Shown here in pieces: positions 46,251 to 55,402 of a stretch of DNA of 64,000 nt (positions within the stretch are counted from its first letter, which is position 1; every line of letters starts with the position of its first letter). Where the stretch lies: NCBI RefSeq assembly GCF_022879595.1, contig NZ_CP084265.1, positions 744,001 through 808,000 on the forward strand, given 5' to 3'. The notes beneath the pieces were generated by a model. That model searched no databases, was not told the origin of the DNA, and saw only the letters and a program-made list of their open reading frames with translations. The stretch is from Caballeronia sp. Lep1P3. Lineage in GTDB: Bacteria; Pseudomonadota; Gammaproteobacteria; Burkholderiales; Burkholderiaceae. The translations under genes and the position numbers were made by a program.

Positions 46251-47146
46251 ACTCGTCCCCAAGAGCATTCCGTGCCGGCGCGGTCGTCGTGTTCTACGAG
46301 CCTGACGCCGGTTGTATTGAGCGTGCGAACCGGCTGGCCGAGACGATGCATTGCGTGGTAGTCGACAACACGCTGCGCAGCGCGAACGACCCTCGCCCCG
46401 CGCTGCGCGACGACGTGGACTATCTTCCAAACGGCGCCAACCTCGGTATCGCCACCGCGTTGAATCTTGGCGTTGCGGCGCTCAAGCGCGATGGTTTCGA
46501 CGCCGCCATTCTGCTCGATCAAGACAGCGAGCCTTCGCCGGAACTGCTGCTCGCACTGCCGCGCGCGCTGTGGGCTCAGCCTGCATCGCGGCGTGTCGCA
46601 CTCGTCGGACCGGCCTACGAAGACTTGCGACTCGGTGGCGTCGCGCCCTTCGTGCGCTTCGGCTATCTGGCCCTCAAACGCGTTGCGCCGGTGGGCGAGG
46701 AGGCGGTGGAGGTCGATTTTCTGATCACGTCGGGGTCGTGTGTCGACCTACACTGTTGGGACGCCATCGGTCCCATGGACGACGCGCTCTTCATCGATTT
46801 CGTCGATCTCGAATGGTGCGCACGCGCGCGTTCTCGCGGGTTCGCGCTGCTCGGGTTGCCGTCGCTGCGGTTGGCGCATCAGCTCGGCGGCGAGCCGGTC
46901 CGGTTCCTCGGACGTACCTATCCCGGGCACAGCGCCCTGCGGCACTACTACCTGTTTCGCAACGCCGTCGCGCTCATGCGGCGCCGCTACGTTCCGTTCA
47001 GTTGGAAGTCGACGGAGATGGTCAAGATGCCTGTTCGTCTGCTGATCTACGGAGCGTTCATGACGCCGCGCCGGGCCCACCTGTACATGGGGTTTCTTGG
47101 CATCGTGCACGGGCTGAAGGGGCGTCTTGGTCCATTGCGGCGATAA
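46232..47146 (+). CDS. GT2 glycosyltransferase, WbbL/rhamnosyltransferase-like
   Basis: This 304-residue glycosyltransferase is of the GT-A fold. It contains VVVDNTLRS, LPNGANLGIATALNLG and a DxD-type ILLDQDSEPSPELL. The C-terminal part has FIDFVDLEWCARARSRGF and RHYYLFRNAVALMRR, patterns shared with WbbL-type rhamnosyltransferases. The GTG start overlaps rfbD by 19 bp, so it is coupled to rhamnose synthesis; dTDP-L-rhamnose is the inferred donor. Acceptor unknown. Confidence 0.88.
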   Translation: MHVATLNSSPRAFRAGAVVVFYEPDAGCIERANRLAETMHCVVVDNTLRSANDPRPALRDDVDYLPNGANLGIATALNLGVAALKRDGFDAAILLDQDSEPSPELLLALPRALWAQPASRRVALVGPAYEDLRLGGVAPFVRFGYLALKRVAPVGEEAVEVDFLITSGSCVDLHCWDAIGPMDDALFIDFVDLEWCARARSRGFALLGLPSLRLAHQLGGEPVRFLGRTYPGHSALRHYYLFRNAVALMRRRYVPFSWKSTEMVKMPVRLLIYGAFMTPRRAHLYMGFLGIVHGLKGRLGPLRR

Positions 47147-47207
47147 TATCGATTTCGACACTTCGCTTTCCATCTTATCCCCCGTTACACGATTCGAACC
47201 TGTAATT

Positions 47208-47990
47208 ATGATCAGTCATGCGCTCGGCGACTTCGCAAAAAGTATTACCTCTTGGCGTTTGTGGACGCTGCTCGGCTGGCTGGAGATCCGCCAGCGTTAC
47301 GCGCGTTCCCGCGTCGGACCCTTCTGGCTAACGATCAGCATGGGCGTAGTCATCGGCGCAATCGGCGTCGTATACGGCACGCTTTTCGGGCAAACGATGC
47401 GCGAATACCTGCCGTTTCTGGCCGTTAGTCTCGTAATGTGGAATTTCTTCGCCCAAACAGTACAGGAGGGGAGCGTCGCGTACATCAACAGCGCGACCTA
47501 CATCCGTCAGGCCGCGACGTCCAAGATGATTTTCATCCTCATGGTCGTATGGCGAAACCTGATCGTGCTCGCGCACAACTTCCTGATCGTGCTGCTGCTG
47601 TTCTGCGTGTTCGGCGTAAGCAACTGGGCGACGCTGTGGCTCTTCATCCCGGCGATGGTCATCTACATTCTCAACGCCTTCTGGCTCGCTATGCTCGCGG
47701 GATTGCTGTCCGCGCGTTTTCGCGACCTTCCGCAGATCATCACCGCACTGTTGCAGATCGCTTTCTACGTTACGCCAATCATGTACCGGCCGAATGCGCT
47801 GAACCACTACGGGTTCATTGTCGACTTCAATCCGCTCGCCTATCTCGTCGAGCTCGTGCGTGGACCGTTGACCGGCGCCGTGCCAAGCCCCTTGACGTGG
47901 AGCGTGACGGCGGCCATGGCGGTGCTCGGGCTGACTTTCGCTCTTACGCTGACCGGCCGCTATCTGAAGCGAATTCCATATTGGGTCTGA
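47208..47990 (+). CDS. wzm: Polysaccharide ABC exporter, membrane subunit (Wzm-like)
   Basis: This 260-residue ABC-2 type permease has about six membrane spans. It opens with LLGWLEIRQRYARSRVGPFW, the characteristic cytoplasmic amphipathic segment of polysaccharide exporters, and includes SVAYINSATYIRQA. With the ATPase encoded next, it moves undecaprenyl-linked glycan across the inner membrane. The ATG at 47208 has a poor ribosome-binding site; the frame is open upstream. Confidence 0.93.
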   Translation: MISHALGDFAKSITSWRLWTLLGWLEIRQRYARSRVGPFWLTISMGVVIGAIGVVYGTLFGQTMREYLPFLAVSLVMWNFFAQTVQEGSVAYINSATYIRQAATSKMIFILMVVWRNLIVLAHNFLIVLLLFCVFGVSNWATLWLFIPAMVIYILNAFWLAMLAGLLSARFRDLPQIITALLQIAFYVTPIMYRPNALNHYGFIVDFNPLAYLVELVRGPLTGAVPSPLTWSVTAAMAVLGLTFALTLTGRYLKRIPYWV

Positions 47991-48000
47991 TCACGAACTC

Positions 48001-48753
48001 ATGGCTTATATCAAACTAAAGAACGCAACGCTCGATCTTCCGATCTACGACATCTCTGGACGGTCGCTCAAGAAAAAAGTCATGCGCGTGGGGCGCCGCA
48101 ACGAAATCGCGGAAGGCAACGACGGCGTGGTTGTCGTGCGCGCAATCGACAACGTCGACGTGCATCTTGAGAGCGGCGACCGCGTCGGCCTGATCGGACA
48201 CAATGGCGCGGGCAAGTCCACGCTGTTGCGCATGATGGCAGGAATCTACGCGCCCACCGCGGGCAGCATCGAGCGCGAGGGCAAGGTCGTTCCGCTGCTC
48301 GACATCAGCCTGGGCATGGACGACAACTCCAGCGGCTTGCAAAACATCCGTCTCCGGGGCCTGCTGCTCGGCATGACCGACGACGAGATCAAGGTCAAGC
48401 AGCAAGAGATCGCCGATTTCTGCGAACTCGGCGACTACCTCGACTTGCCGATACGCACCTACTCAAGCGGCATGCGCGTGCGTCTCGCATTCGCGGTATC
48501 GACCGCCGTCGATGCAGAAATACTGCTGCTTGACGAAGTGATGGGCGTGGGCGATGCCTCGTTCATGCACAAGGCGCAGGAACGTCTCGCGGACCTGCAC
48601 AGTCGCTCCGAGATCGTCGTGCTGGCAATGCACTCGAATCCAGAAATTCGGCGCGTATGCAACAAGGTGTTGTGGATGGACCACGGCCGCGTGCGCGCCT
48701 TCGGACCGACAGAAGAAGTCGTTTCCGCGTATGAAGCGCATTTCGGCGTTTGA
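48001..48753 (+). CDS. wzt: Polysaccharide ABC exporter, ATPase (Wzt-like)
   Basis: This 250-residue ATPase has Walker A GHNGAGKS, signature YSSGMRVRLAFA and Walker B EILLLDEVMGVGD. The end HFGV shows it lacks the C-terminal carbohydrate-binding domain found in some Wzt proteins, so recognition of a chain-end cap by this subunit is not expected. It starts 10 bp after wzm. Confidence 0.95.
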   Translation: MAYIKLKNATLDLPIYDISGRSLKKKVMRVGRRNEIAEGNDGVVVVRAIDNVDVHLESGDRVGLIGHNGAGKSTLLRMMAGIYAPTAGSIEREGKVVPLLDISLGMDDNSSGLQNIRLRGLLLGMTDDEIKVKQQEIADFCELGDYLDLPIRTYSSGMRVRLAFAVSTAVDAEILLLDEVMGVGDASFMHKAQERLADLHSRSEIVVLAMHSNPEIRRVCNKVLWMDHGRVRAFGPTEEVVSAYEAHFGV

Positions 48754-48789
48754 GCGCCACCGGGCTGCAGCCTCTCAATCCTAAAAACG

Positions 48790-51700
48790 ATGACGATGAC
48801 ATCGCACGACTTCCTCGCCACCGATCTGGCGCTGGCGCCAGTCGACCAGGCACTCGCTCCAGCTTCCTTCTGGTGGCCGGAGCATATCGTACCGTCGCCC
48901 TGGCTCGAGCACGCACCGTTCGCCTTCTGGCTCGTCGATGCGCTGCGCCCGTCATCAATTGTGGAAGCGCAGGCGACGGACGGCTTCCTCTTTTCGACGA
49001 TGTGTCAGGCGGTGACGCAACTCGCGCTCAATACGCAATGTGTCGCGTTCATCGCCGAGAACGCGCACGCGAGCGCTGCGACAGCCGATTTCGAAGCTGA
49101 CCAAGCGCGCCGTTTCACGGCGTTCTCGCGCATCGTCCGGGCGTCCGGCACGCAAGCCGCGTTCGAAAAGATTCCCGATTCTTCGATCGACGTGCTGATT
49201 GCGCTGGGCAAGCCGGGCGCGAGCGCGCCGCTGGAGTCGTGGTTGCCGAAACTGTCGGCGCGCGCAGTCGTGCTCGTGCGCGCCGATGCGGTGTCGGCGG
49301 CGCGCTGTCCATCCATGGTGTTTCCTCATGGGGGCGGCCTGGGCGTGCTCGTCGCGGGTTCGCAGGCGCCGCTTGTGCTGCGCGCGCTCGCCGGGCTGCC
49401 GGAAGCGTCGCTGCGCGATGTGCGTATGCGCTACGCGCGTCTGGGCGCCGCGATCACGGCGAGCGAGTCGCTAATGGCCGCACGGAAGGGGCTCGAGACG
49501 CAAAGCGTGGCGTTGAGGGTCGAGCGTGAGCGTGCCGAGGCTTTGGGAGAAAGCCTGCGCGTCGCCGAATCGCGCGTGCAGGAGCATGAGGCGCAGTTCG
49601 ATCTGCTGCTCGGCGCCGACGACTGGCAGCGCAGCCTGGTCGACGAGGCTAACCAGCGCGCCGATCACGCAGAGAAGGAACTCGCCGATCTACGAGCGTC
49701 GACCTCATGGCGCGTCACGGCCCCGCTTCGCCACGTGGCCCGCAGAGCTGTCGGGCTGCAACGCCTGGTGGCGCGAGGGCGTCAGTTGTCCGCAGTTGTG
49801 CGAACATCCGTGAGTGCCGACGGCGCGATCGTCACCGCGCGCAAGGCTGTTTTCGCGGTGCGCCATCGCGGTTTGCGCGGACTCGTGCATGGCGGCCTTG
49901 CGCCGGCGCGCGTGCCGAAACTCGTGCTGCCGCGTGCCGTGCCCGCGCTCGACCAGCTCGCGTTGCGCGTGCTCATCGTGGCGGAAACGAGTATCCGGCA
50001 ATGCATGAAGTATCGGGTTACGCAGAAGGCGCAGATGTTCGCGGAGCTCGGCATCGACTGCACGGTCTTGTCGTGGAAAGAGCGCGCACAGGTGCGACGC
50101 GCGTTGCCGACGCATTCTGTGGCGATCTTCTACCGCGTGCCGGGATTTCCTGAAAACCTGGATGTGATTGAGGAGGCGAAGGCGCTTGGCATCGTCACGT
50201 TATGGGAAGTCGACGACCTCATCTTCGACAAGTCGAAGTATTCGCTCAACACCAACCTCGACGAACTGTCGCAGAAGCTGCAGCGTGAGCTGCTCGCTGG
50301 TGTCGATCTCTACCGCGCCGCGCTGCTAGCGTGCGACCGGGCCATTGCATCGACGAGTGGTCTCGCCGATGCAATGCGCGATATCGGCGTGAAGCATGTG
50401 GACGTGGTCGAGAACGCGCTCGACCGGGAAACCATGCGGGTCGCCGCCGGCCTCAATCTGCAGGCGAAGAGGCGCGAGCGGGCGATGGTGCGCATTGTCT
50501 ATGGCTCCGGGACGAAGACGCACGACAGCGACTTTCGCGTCGCCGCGCCGGCGATCAAGCGTGTGCTGCTCGCCCGGCCGCACGTGCGTCTGCGTGTAAT
50601 CGGTGAGTTGAACCTGCCGGCAGATTTTGCCGAGCTCGCCTCGCAGATCGAGCGCCAGCCCGGGTCGAACTACCCGACCTATCTCGGCCGCCTCGCCGAA
50701 TGCGACATCAGCATCGCGCCGCTGGAAGACAGTGTGTTCAATGATGCGAAGTCGAACATCAAGTATCTAGAAGCGTCGGTGTTGCGCCTTCCTTCGGTAT
50801 GCTCACCGGCAGCAGCGTTTCGTAGCGCGATCGTCTCGGGCGACTCGGCGTTCCTCGCCGCGACCGACGCCGACTGGGAACACATGCTTTTGCAACTCGT
50901 CGACGATGCCGGACTGCGCGCGGACATGGCGGCGCGCGCGTACCGGTCGGTGATGCGCGACTACTCTCCTCACGCGATCGGCACGCGCCAGCTTGCCGCC
51001 GTTGTGGCGCCTTTCAGGCGCGAGCGCAGCGGCCTGCGCGTGCTTGGCGTCAACATCTATTACGAGCCGCGCAGCTTTGGCGGCGCGACCATCATCGCCG
51101 AGGAAATGGCGCGCCGCATCAATGTTGCCGGCGAGTCTGACTATTTCATTTTCACGTCGCTGCCGGTCAGCGAAATCGAGCCATACCAACTGGTGCGCTA
51201 CGAATCGTCGACAGGAGGGGTGTTCGCGCTCGGTCTTCCGGATGAGCGCGATCCGGCGTTCGAGTTCGAGAATCCTCACGTCATCGGACCGTTCACGGAC
51301 GTGTTGCGCGCGCTGCGCCCGGACGTCGTGCATCTGCATAGCCTGCAAGGTCTCGGCGCGCAGATCGCCGAGATCTGCGAGCAGGAGGGCATTCCGTTTG
51401 TCGTGACGCTGCACGACGCGTGGTGGATTTGCGGCCGTCAGTTCATGGTTACGGGCGAGCATCGCTATTGCCATCAGCGCAAGATTGACCTCAACGTCTG
51501 CGCAGGATGTGTAAGCAATCCAGCGCTCAACTCGTACCGCCAGTTCCGGCTGCATGAAATTCTCGCGTCGGCCGACAAGCTACTCGCGCCCAGCGCGTTC
51601 TTCCGCGATCTCTATATCGAAAACGGCTTCGATCCCGCGAAAATCGTCGTCAACAACAACGGCATCCGCCCGCCAGCGCCGCGCCCGCCGCGCGCCTCAC

Positions 51701-52278
51701 TGCGTGAGCGGCCGCTGCGTTTCGGCTATGTCAGCGGCGAAACGCCGATCAAGGGCTCGCATCTGATCCGCAAGGCGCTCAACAGCTTGCCATTCGACAA
51801 CTATGAGTTGCGCGTCGTCGATAATGGCCTGAACCTCGGCTTGCGCACCATCGACGCGGGCGTGTGGTCCGTACCGGGATGTCTCGAAGTTGTGCCGGCT
51901 TACACGCAGCAGAGCATCGACACGTTCTTTCAGCAGATCGACGTGCTGCTGTTCCCGACGCAGTGGAAAGAAAGCTTTGGGCTTTCCGTGCGCGAGGCGC
52001 TGATTCGCGATGTATGGGTCATTGCCACCGATGCGGGCGGCGTAATTGAAGACATCGTGGACGGGGAAAACGGCGACGTGATTCCGCTCGACGACGACGG
52101 CACGCAACTCGCTGCGGCGATCGGCCGTCTGCTGGCCGATCCGCAGAAGCTCGACGGTTATCGGAACCCGTACGCGTCCACGATCCGTGTATTCGACGAT
52201 CAGGCGCGCGAACTGCGCGCGCTGCTTGAAGGTGTCGTCAGGCAACGCGCGACTGGCCCGGTAGAAGCGGCGCGCTGA
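48790..52278 (+). CDS. Three-module glycosyltransferase: methyltransferase-like N-terminus, coiled coil, two GT4 domains
   Basis: This 1162-residue protein has several modules. Residues 1-200 resemble a class I methyltransferase scaffold (VEAQATDGFLFSTMCQAV) without a clear GxGxG SAM motif, so it may be inactive. Residues about 210-310 are a coiled coil ending in DLRASTSWRVTAPLRHVARR, a linker common in such transferases. Residues about 390-740 are one GT4 module (LRVLIVAETSIRQCMKYRV, ISIAPLEDSVFNDAKSNIKYLE). Residues about 745-1140 are a second GT4 module (RVLGVNIYYEPRSFGG, VVHLHSLQGL, LFPTQWKESFGLSVREALIRD with the E-x7-E donor site). Two transferases in one chain suggest sequential sugar additions. 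Confidence 0.88.
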   Translation: MTMTSHDFLATDLALAPVDQALAPASFWWPEHIVPSPWLEHAPFAFWLVDALRPSSIVEAQATDGFLFSTMCQAVTQLALNTQCVAFIAENAHASAATADFEADQARRFTAFSRIVRASGTQAAFEKIPDSSIDVLIALGKPGASAPLESWLPKLSARAVVLVRADAVSAARCPSMVFPHGGGLGVLVAGSQAPLVLRALAGLPEASLRDVRMRYARLGAAITASESLMAARKGLETQSVALRVERERAEALGESLRVAESRVQEHEAQFDLLLGADDWQRSLVDEANQRADHAEKELADLRASTSWRVTAPLRHVARRAVGLQRLVARGRQLSAVVRTSVSADGAIVTARKAVFAVRHRGLRGLVHGGLAPARVPKLVLPRAVPALDQLALRVLIVAETSIRQCMKYRVTQKAQMFAELGIDCTVLSWKERAQVRRALPTHSVAIFYRVPGFPENLDVIEEAKALGIVTLWEVDDLIFDKSKYSLNTNLDELSQKLQRELLAGVDLYRAALLACDRAIASTSGLADAMRDIGVKHVDVVENALDRETMRVAAGLNLQAKRRERAMVRIVYGSGTKTHDSDFRVAAPAIKRVLLARPHVRLRVIGELNLPADFAELASQIERQPGSNYPTYLGRLAECDISIAPLEDSVFNDAKSNIKYLEASVLRLPSVCSPAAAFRSAIVSGDSAFLAATDADWEHMLLQLVDDAGLRADMAARAYRSVMRDYSPHAIGTRQLAAVVAPFRRERSGLRVLGVNIYYEPRSFGGATIIAEEMARRINVAGESDYFIFTSLPVSEIEPYQLVRYESSTGGVFALGLPDERDPAFEFENPHVIGPFTDVLRALRPDVVHLHSLQGLGAQIAEICEQEGIPFVVTLHDAWWICGRQFMVTGEHRYCHQRKIDLNVCAGCVSNPALNSYRQFRLHEILASADKLLAPSAFFRDLYIENGFDPAKIVVNNNGIRPPAPRPPRASLRERPLRFGYVSGETPIKGSHLIRKALNSLPFDNYELRVVDNGLNLGLRTIDAGVWSVPGCLEVVPAYTQQSIDTFFQQIDVLLFPTQWKESFGLSVREALIRDVWVIATDAGGVIEDIVDGENGDVIPLDDDGTQLAAAIGRLLADPQKLDGYRNPYASTIRVFDDQARELRALLEGVVRQRATGPVEAAR

Positions 52279-52305
52279 GCGCTGGAGCGCGGCGCGTTCA
52301 ACGGT

Positions 52306-52698
52306 TCAGCGTCGCGCGCCGCGAAAAACCCACAGCTTGGCCGAGAGAAAGTTGACGCCCATTCCGGCAATTGAGCCAACGCCGACCCCGGCGAGCGGCG
52401 TCCACGGCGCGTCCGGCAGCATATGCATGGCGACGATATAGGCCGCATAGTTGCATACGCCCCCGAACGCCATCGCAAGCAGGTATTCATTCCACTCACG
52501 CCAGATGGAGCGGTCCGTCTTCCGATCGAAGGTGTAGCGGCGATTGATTTGCCACGTGGCGAAAACCGCCAGTAGAAACGAGATCACGCGGCCGACGTAT
52601 GGTCCGGCGCCGGCCTTCATCGCGAGGTAGAGTGCGCCGGCATCGACCACGAAACCGACGACGCCCGCGATGACGAAGCGCAGGAACTGGCGCGACAT
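52306..52698 (-). CDS. GtrA-family membrane protein
   Basis: This 130-residue protein has four predicted membrane spans and the GtrA pattern (FLRFVIAGVVGFVVDAGALYL, RVISFLLAVFATWQINRRYTF, then a W-x-E-W stretch and KLWVFRG at the end). Members flip or pass undecaprenyl-linked sugars. Its start is one base from the stop of the GT2 gene upstream (TGA-C-ATG), so they form an operon opposite to the rest of the locus. Confidence 0.88.
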   Translation of the reverse strand: MSRQFLRFVIAGVVGFVVDAGALYLAMKAGAGPYVGRVISFLLAVFATWQINRRYTFDRKTDRSIWREWNEYLLAMAFGGVCNYAAYIVAMHMLPDAPWTPLAGVGVGSIAGMGVNFLSAKLWVFRGARR

Positions 52699-52699
52699 G

Positions 52700-53692
52700 T
52701 CAGCGCTGCCGGTCGCGCACCAGCCGCGCGTTCGCGAGCGCGCGATCGGCCCCGGCCGTTGAGGGCGCCGGAATGGACAAATAAGCAAGCCTTTTCGTCT
52801 CATTGCGCCCGCGCGTGACGGTATCAAGCACGATTCCGCAAACGAGCAAGATCGCGCCGAACAGCGTGAGGCCACTGCACAGAATGACGGTCGGGATGCG
52901 CGGCACGAGGCCCGTTTCTACGAAGGTCTCGAAGACCGGAATCGCGAGCGAGATCGCGAGCGCCATACAGATCGCGAACGCGCAACTGAAGAACAGCAAC
53001 GGTTTCTCGCTCTTGAAGAGTTTCAGGATCGTCGTCAGGATGCGAAAGCCGTCGCGATAGGTGTTGAGCTTGCTCGACGATCCCTCCGGGCGCGAGTAGT
53101 AGCGGGTTTCGATCTCGGCCACCGGCATGCGCATGCCGAGCGCGTGCACGGCCAGTTCGGTTTCGATCTCGAATCCCGCCGAGTGGGCCGGGAAGGTCTT
53201 TGCATAGCGGCGAGAGAACACGCGATAACCCGACAGCATGTCCTTGAACGTGCGCCCGAAGATGGTGGCTGCGCATTGCGTGAGCATCACATTGCCGAAA
53301 CGATGACCGAGCCGGTACGCGAGCTGTTCGTCCGAGAGCCGCGAGCCGACAACCATGTCGAGCCCGTCCTTCATGAGCCGCTCTACCAGCATCGGCGCCG
53401 CGGATGCGTCGTAGGTCGCATCGCCGTCGACCATCACATAAACATCGGCGTCTACGTCGGCGAACATGCGGCGCACGACATTGCCCTTGCCTTGCAGGGG
53501 CACCTCGATCACGCGAGCGCCGGCGCTGGTGGCGACATCGGCCGTGCCGTCGCTCGAGTTGTTGTCGAATGCGACGATGTCGGCTTCCGGCAGGACCGCG
53601 CGGAAATCGGCGACGACCTTCGCAATAGTGCTGGCCTCGTTGTAGCAGGGAACAACGACGGCGATTCTCGGAGAGACGTTCTGTTGGAGCAT
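52700..53692 (-). CDS. GT2 glycosyltransferase, GtrB/dolichol-phosphate-mannosyltransferase-like
   Basis: This 330-residue glycosyltransferase has a GT-A domain: RIAVVVPCYNEASTIAKVV, IVAFDNNSSDGTAD, VYVMVDGDATYDASAAPML and DMLSGYRVFSRRY. Two C-terminal membrane spans follow (LLFFSCAFAICMALAISLAIP, VILCSGLTLFGAILLVCGIVL). It probably loads a sugar on undecaprenyl phosphate for use by the downstream GtrA partner. A GTR-type periplasmic glycosyltransferase could be one of the polytopic proteins in this locus. The frame also extends upstream to ATG 53758. Confidence 0.9.
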   Translation of the reverse strand: MLQQNVSPRIAVVVPCYNEASTIAKVVADFRAVLPEADIVAFDNNSSDGTADVATSAGARVIEVPLQGKGNVVRRMFADVDADVYVMVDGDATYDASAAPMLVERLMKDGLDMVVGSRLSDEQLAYRLGHRFGNVMLTQCAATIFGRTFKDMLSGYRVFSRRYAKTFPAHSAGFEIETELAVHALGMRMPVAEIETRYYSRPEGSSSKLNTYRDGFRILTTILKLFKSEKPLLFFSCAFAICMALAISLAIPVFETFVETGLVPRIPTVILCSGLTLFGAILLVCGIVLDTVTRGRNETKRLAYLSIPAPSTAGADRALANARLVRDRQR

Positions 53693-53863
53693 AGGATGGC
53701 TGGACGGCTGGGGAATGAGCGGACGATGTGCGCCACTGTGGGCGCTATTGTATTGCATCTCGAGCGTCAGCCTGCCGACGCAAAGCCGCGCGGCGCGGTC
53801 TTGTAGAATACGCTCCCTTGCACGCGGGCAAGACGCCCGGTTGTGTCTTATCTGGCTGACGTC

Positions 53864-55288
53864 ATGACTTGGTTTCCTTCCTTCCTGGCACGGCTGCGCA
53901 CGTGGCGGCTGGCGGTGCTCTATCTCTGCTACGCGTTACCGGGCGGATGCTTTCTGCTTGTCGCGACGCCGCCTTTCCAGACGCCGGACGCGGCTAATCA
54001 TTTCTTTCGGGCCACGCAGGTCGCGCAGGGCGGGTGGCTCGCGAAAAGCTTCAGCGGCACCTCGGGCGGACCGATCGATGACGGCGCGAGCGATTTCGCT
54101 GCCATCTTCGACCCGATCGCGCATCATCCGGAAGTGAAGCTCACCACATCGATGAACGAGCGGGGCCGCCTGATCCGTTGGAGCGGCGAGAACCGCGCGG
54201 CCGAGTTCCCCAATACCGCCATCTATCCGGCCTACGGGTATGCACCGCAGGCTCTGGCAATCGCCTTCGGCCGGGCGTTCAACGCGAGCGTGCGCGCGAC
54301 GTATGTCGCGGCGTGCGCTGCCGGCCTGCTGGGCAGCGTCGCGCTGACGGCCTGGGCAATCGCGCTTGCGAGACGGACTGCGCTTGCGCTCTTCGCCATC
54401 GCGTCGCTGCCATGCACCGCCATGTTGTTTTCGTCCGTGAGCCAGGACGCGACAGTGGTACCGCTCTGTTTCTTACTGATCGCCTTCGCCGACCGTTCGA
54501 TCGACGAGGGCGTGCCGGTATCGCCGCGCGCGCTCGTTCTGATGGCGCTCGGCTGTGGCCTCGTGGTATCGGCGCGGCCGCCGTATGCCGGTCTGCTGCT
54601 GTTAATGTTCGCGCCGGGCCTGCGGATCGACGCGACTCGCTATGCGTTCGTGCGGCGGCTCGTCTGGTTCGGCGCCACAGCCGCGGCGGCCGCATTCGCC
54701 GCGCTCTTCTTCAGCCGCGCGGGCTGGGCGCCGGTGGCGCCCCCACGCTCGCTCGGCGGCCAACTCGATTATCTGTCACACGCGCCGCTTCAGATCGTTC
54801 ACATCGTCATCGCCACCCTCAACGCCTACGGTGGCTTTTATTTCGCCAGCTTCGTGGGCGTGCTCGGCTGGCTCGACGCGTCCTTCAGGCACGGCTATTA
54901 CACCCTTGCAATGCTGATGTTCGCCGCGCTCGCCCTGGCGTCCGCACTGCCGGCCGACGTGCAGCGGGCCTCGCGCGCGGCGGACCGTGGCGCGGCCGTG
55001 GCGGTGTTCGCAGTGAGCACGGCGATGATCTTCGGCTCGCTCTATCTGACGTGGACACCGGTGGGCAACGCGGTCGTCGAGGGCGTGCAGGGACGTTATT
55101 TCCTTGCGCTTGCACCGCTTCTGGCGCTCGCAATGCCGGCGCCGGCCGCACGCGGGAGCCGAAATCTGTCCGTGCAAGGCCGCAGCGCTCGCGGCGCGCG
55201 CGCGCTATGCGTTGTGATCGTCTTGGCGTTTCCGTTCGTGACGTTCATCGAGTTGGTGGACCTCATACTCCACCGGTACTACCTCTGA
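53864..55288 (+). CDS. DUF2142-type polytopic membrane protein
   Basis: This 474-residue protein has about ten membrane spans. A large periplasmic loop near the N-terminus contains PPFQTPDAANHFFRATQVAQGG, the pattern of DUF2142 proteins often found in surface-polysaccharide loci. The acidic Asp/Asn residues after the first span are typical of GT-C-like enzymes. A GTG at 53843 or ATG at 53864 may start it; neither has a good ribosome-binding site. It could be the periplasmic transferase partner of the GtrA/GT2 pair, which is divergent from it. Confidence 0.82.
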   Translation: MTWFPSFLARLRTWRLAVLYLCYALPGGCFLLVATPPFQTPDAANHFFRATQVAQGGWLAKSFSGTSGGPIDDGASDFAAIFDPIAHHPEVKLTTSMNERGRLIRWSGENRAAEFPNTAIYPAYGYAPQALAIAFGRAFNASVRATYVAACAAGLLGSVALTAWAIALARRTALALFAIASLPCTAMLFSSVSQDATVVPLCFLLIAFADRSIDEGVPVSPRALVLMALGCGLVVSARPPYAGLLLLMFAPGLRIDATRYAFVRRLVWFGATAAAAAFAALFFSRAGWAPVAPPRSLGGQLDYLSHAPLQIVHIVIATLNAYGGFYFASFVGVLGWLDASFRHGYYTLAMLMFAALALASALPADVQRASRAADRGAAVAVFAVSTAMIFGSLYLTWTPVGNAVVEGVQGRYFLALAPLLALAMPAPAARGSRNLSVQGRSARGARALCVVIVLAFPFVTFIELVDLILHRYYL

Positions 55289-55402
55289 GGGCATGGCCCG
55301 CAGGCTCGTCGGGAGACTTATGTGGTACGGTAAAATGCTGAAGCTTTGGGGCCGCCGGGTGGAGCAGCGTGCCCGACATTCATCGTTGAGCTCTATCGAG
55401 AT

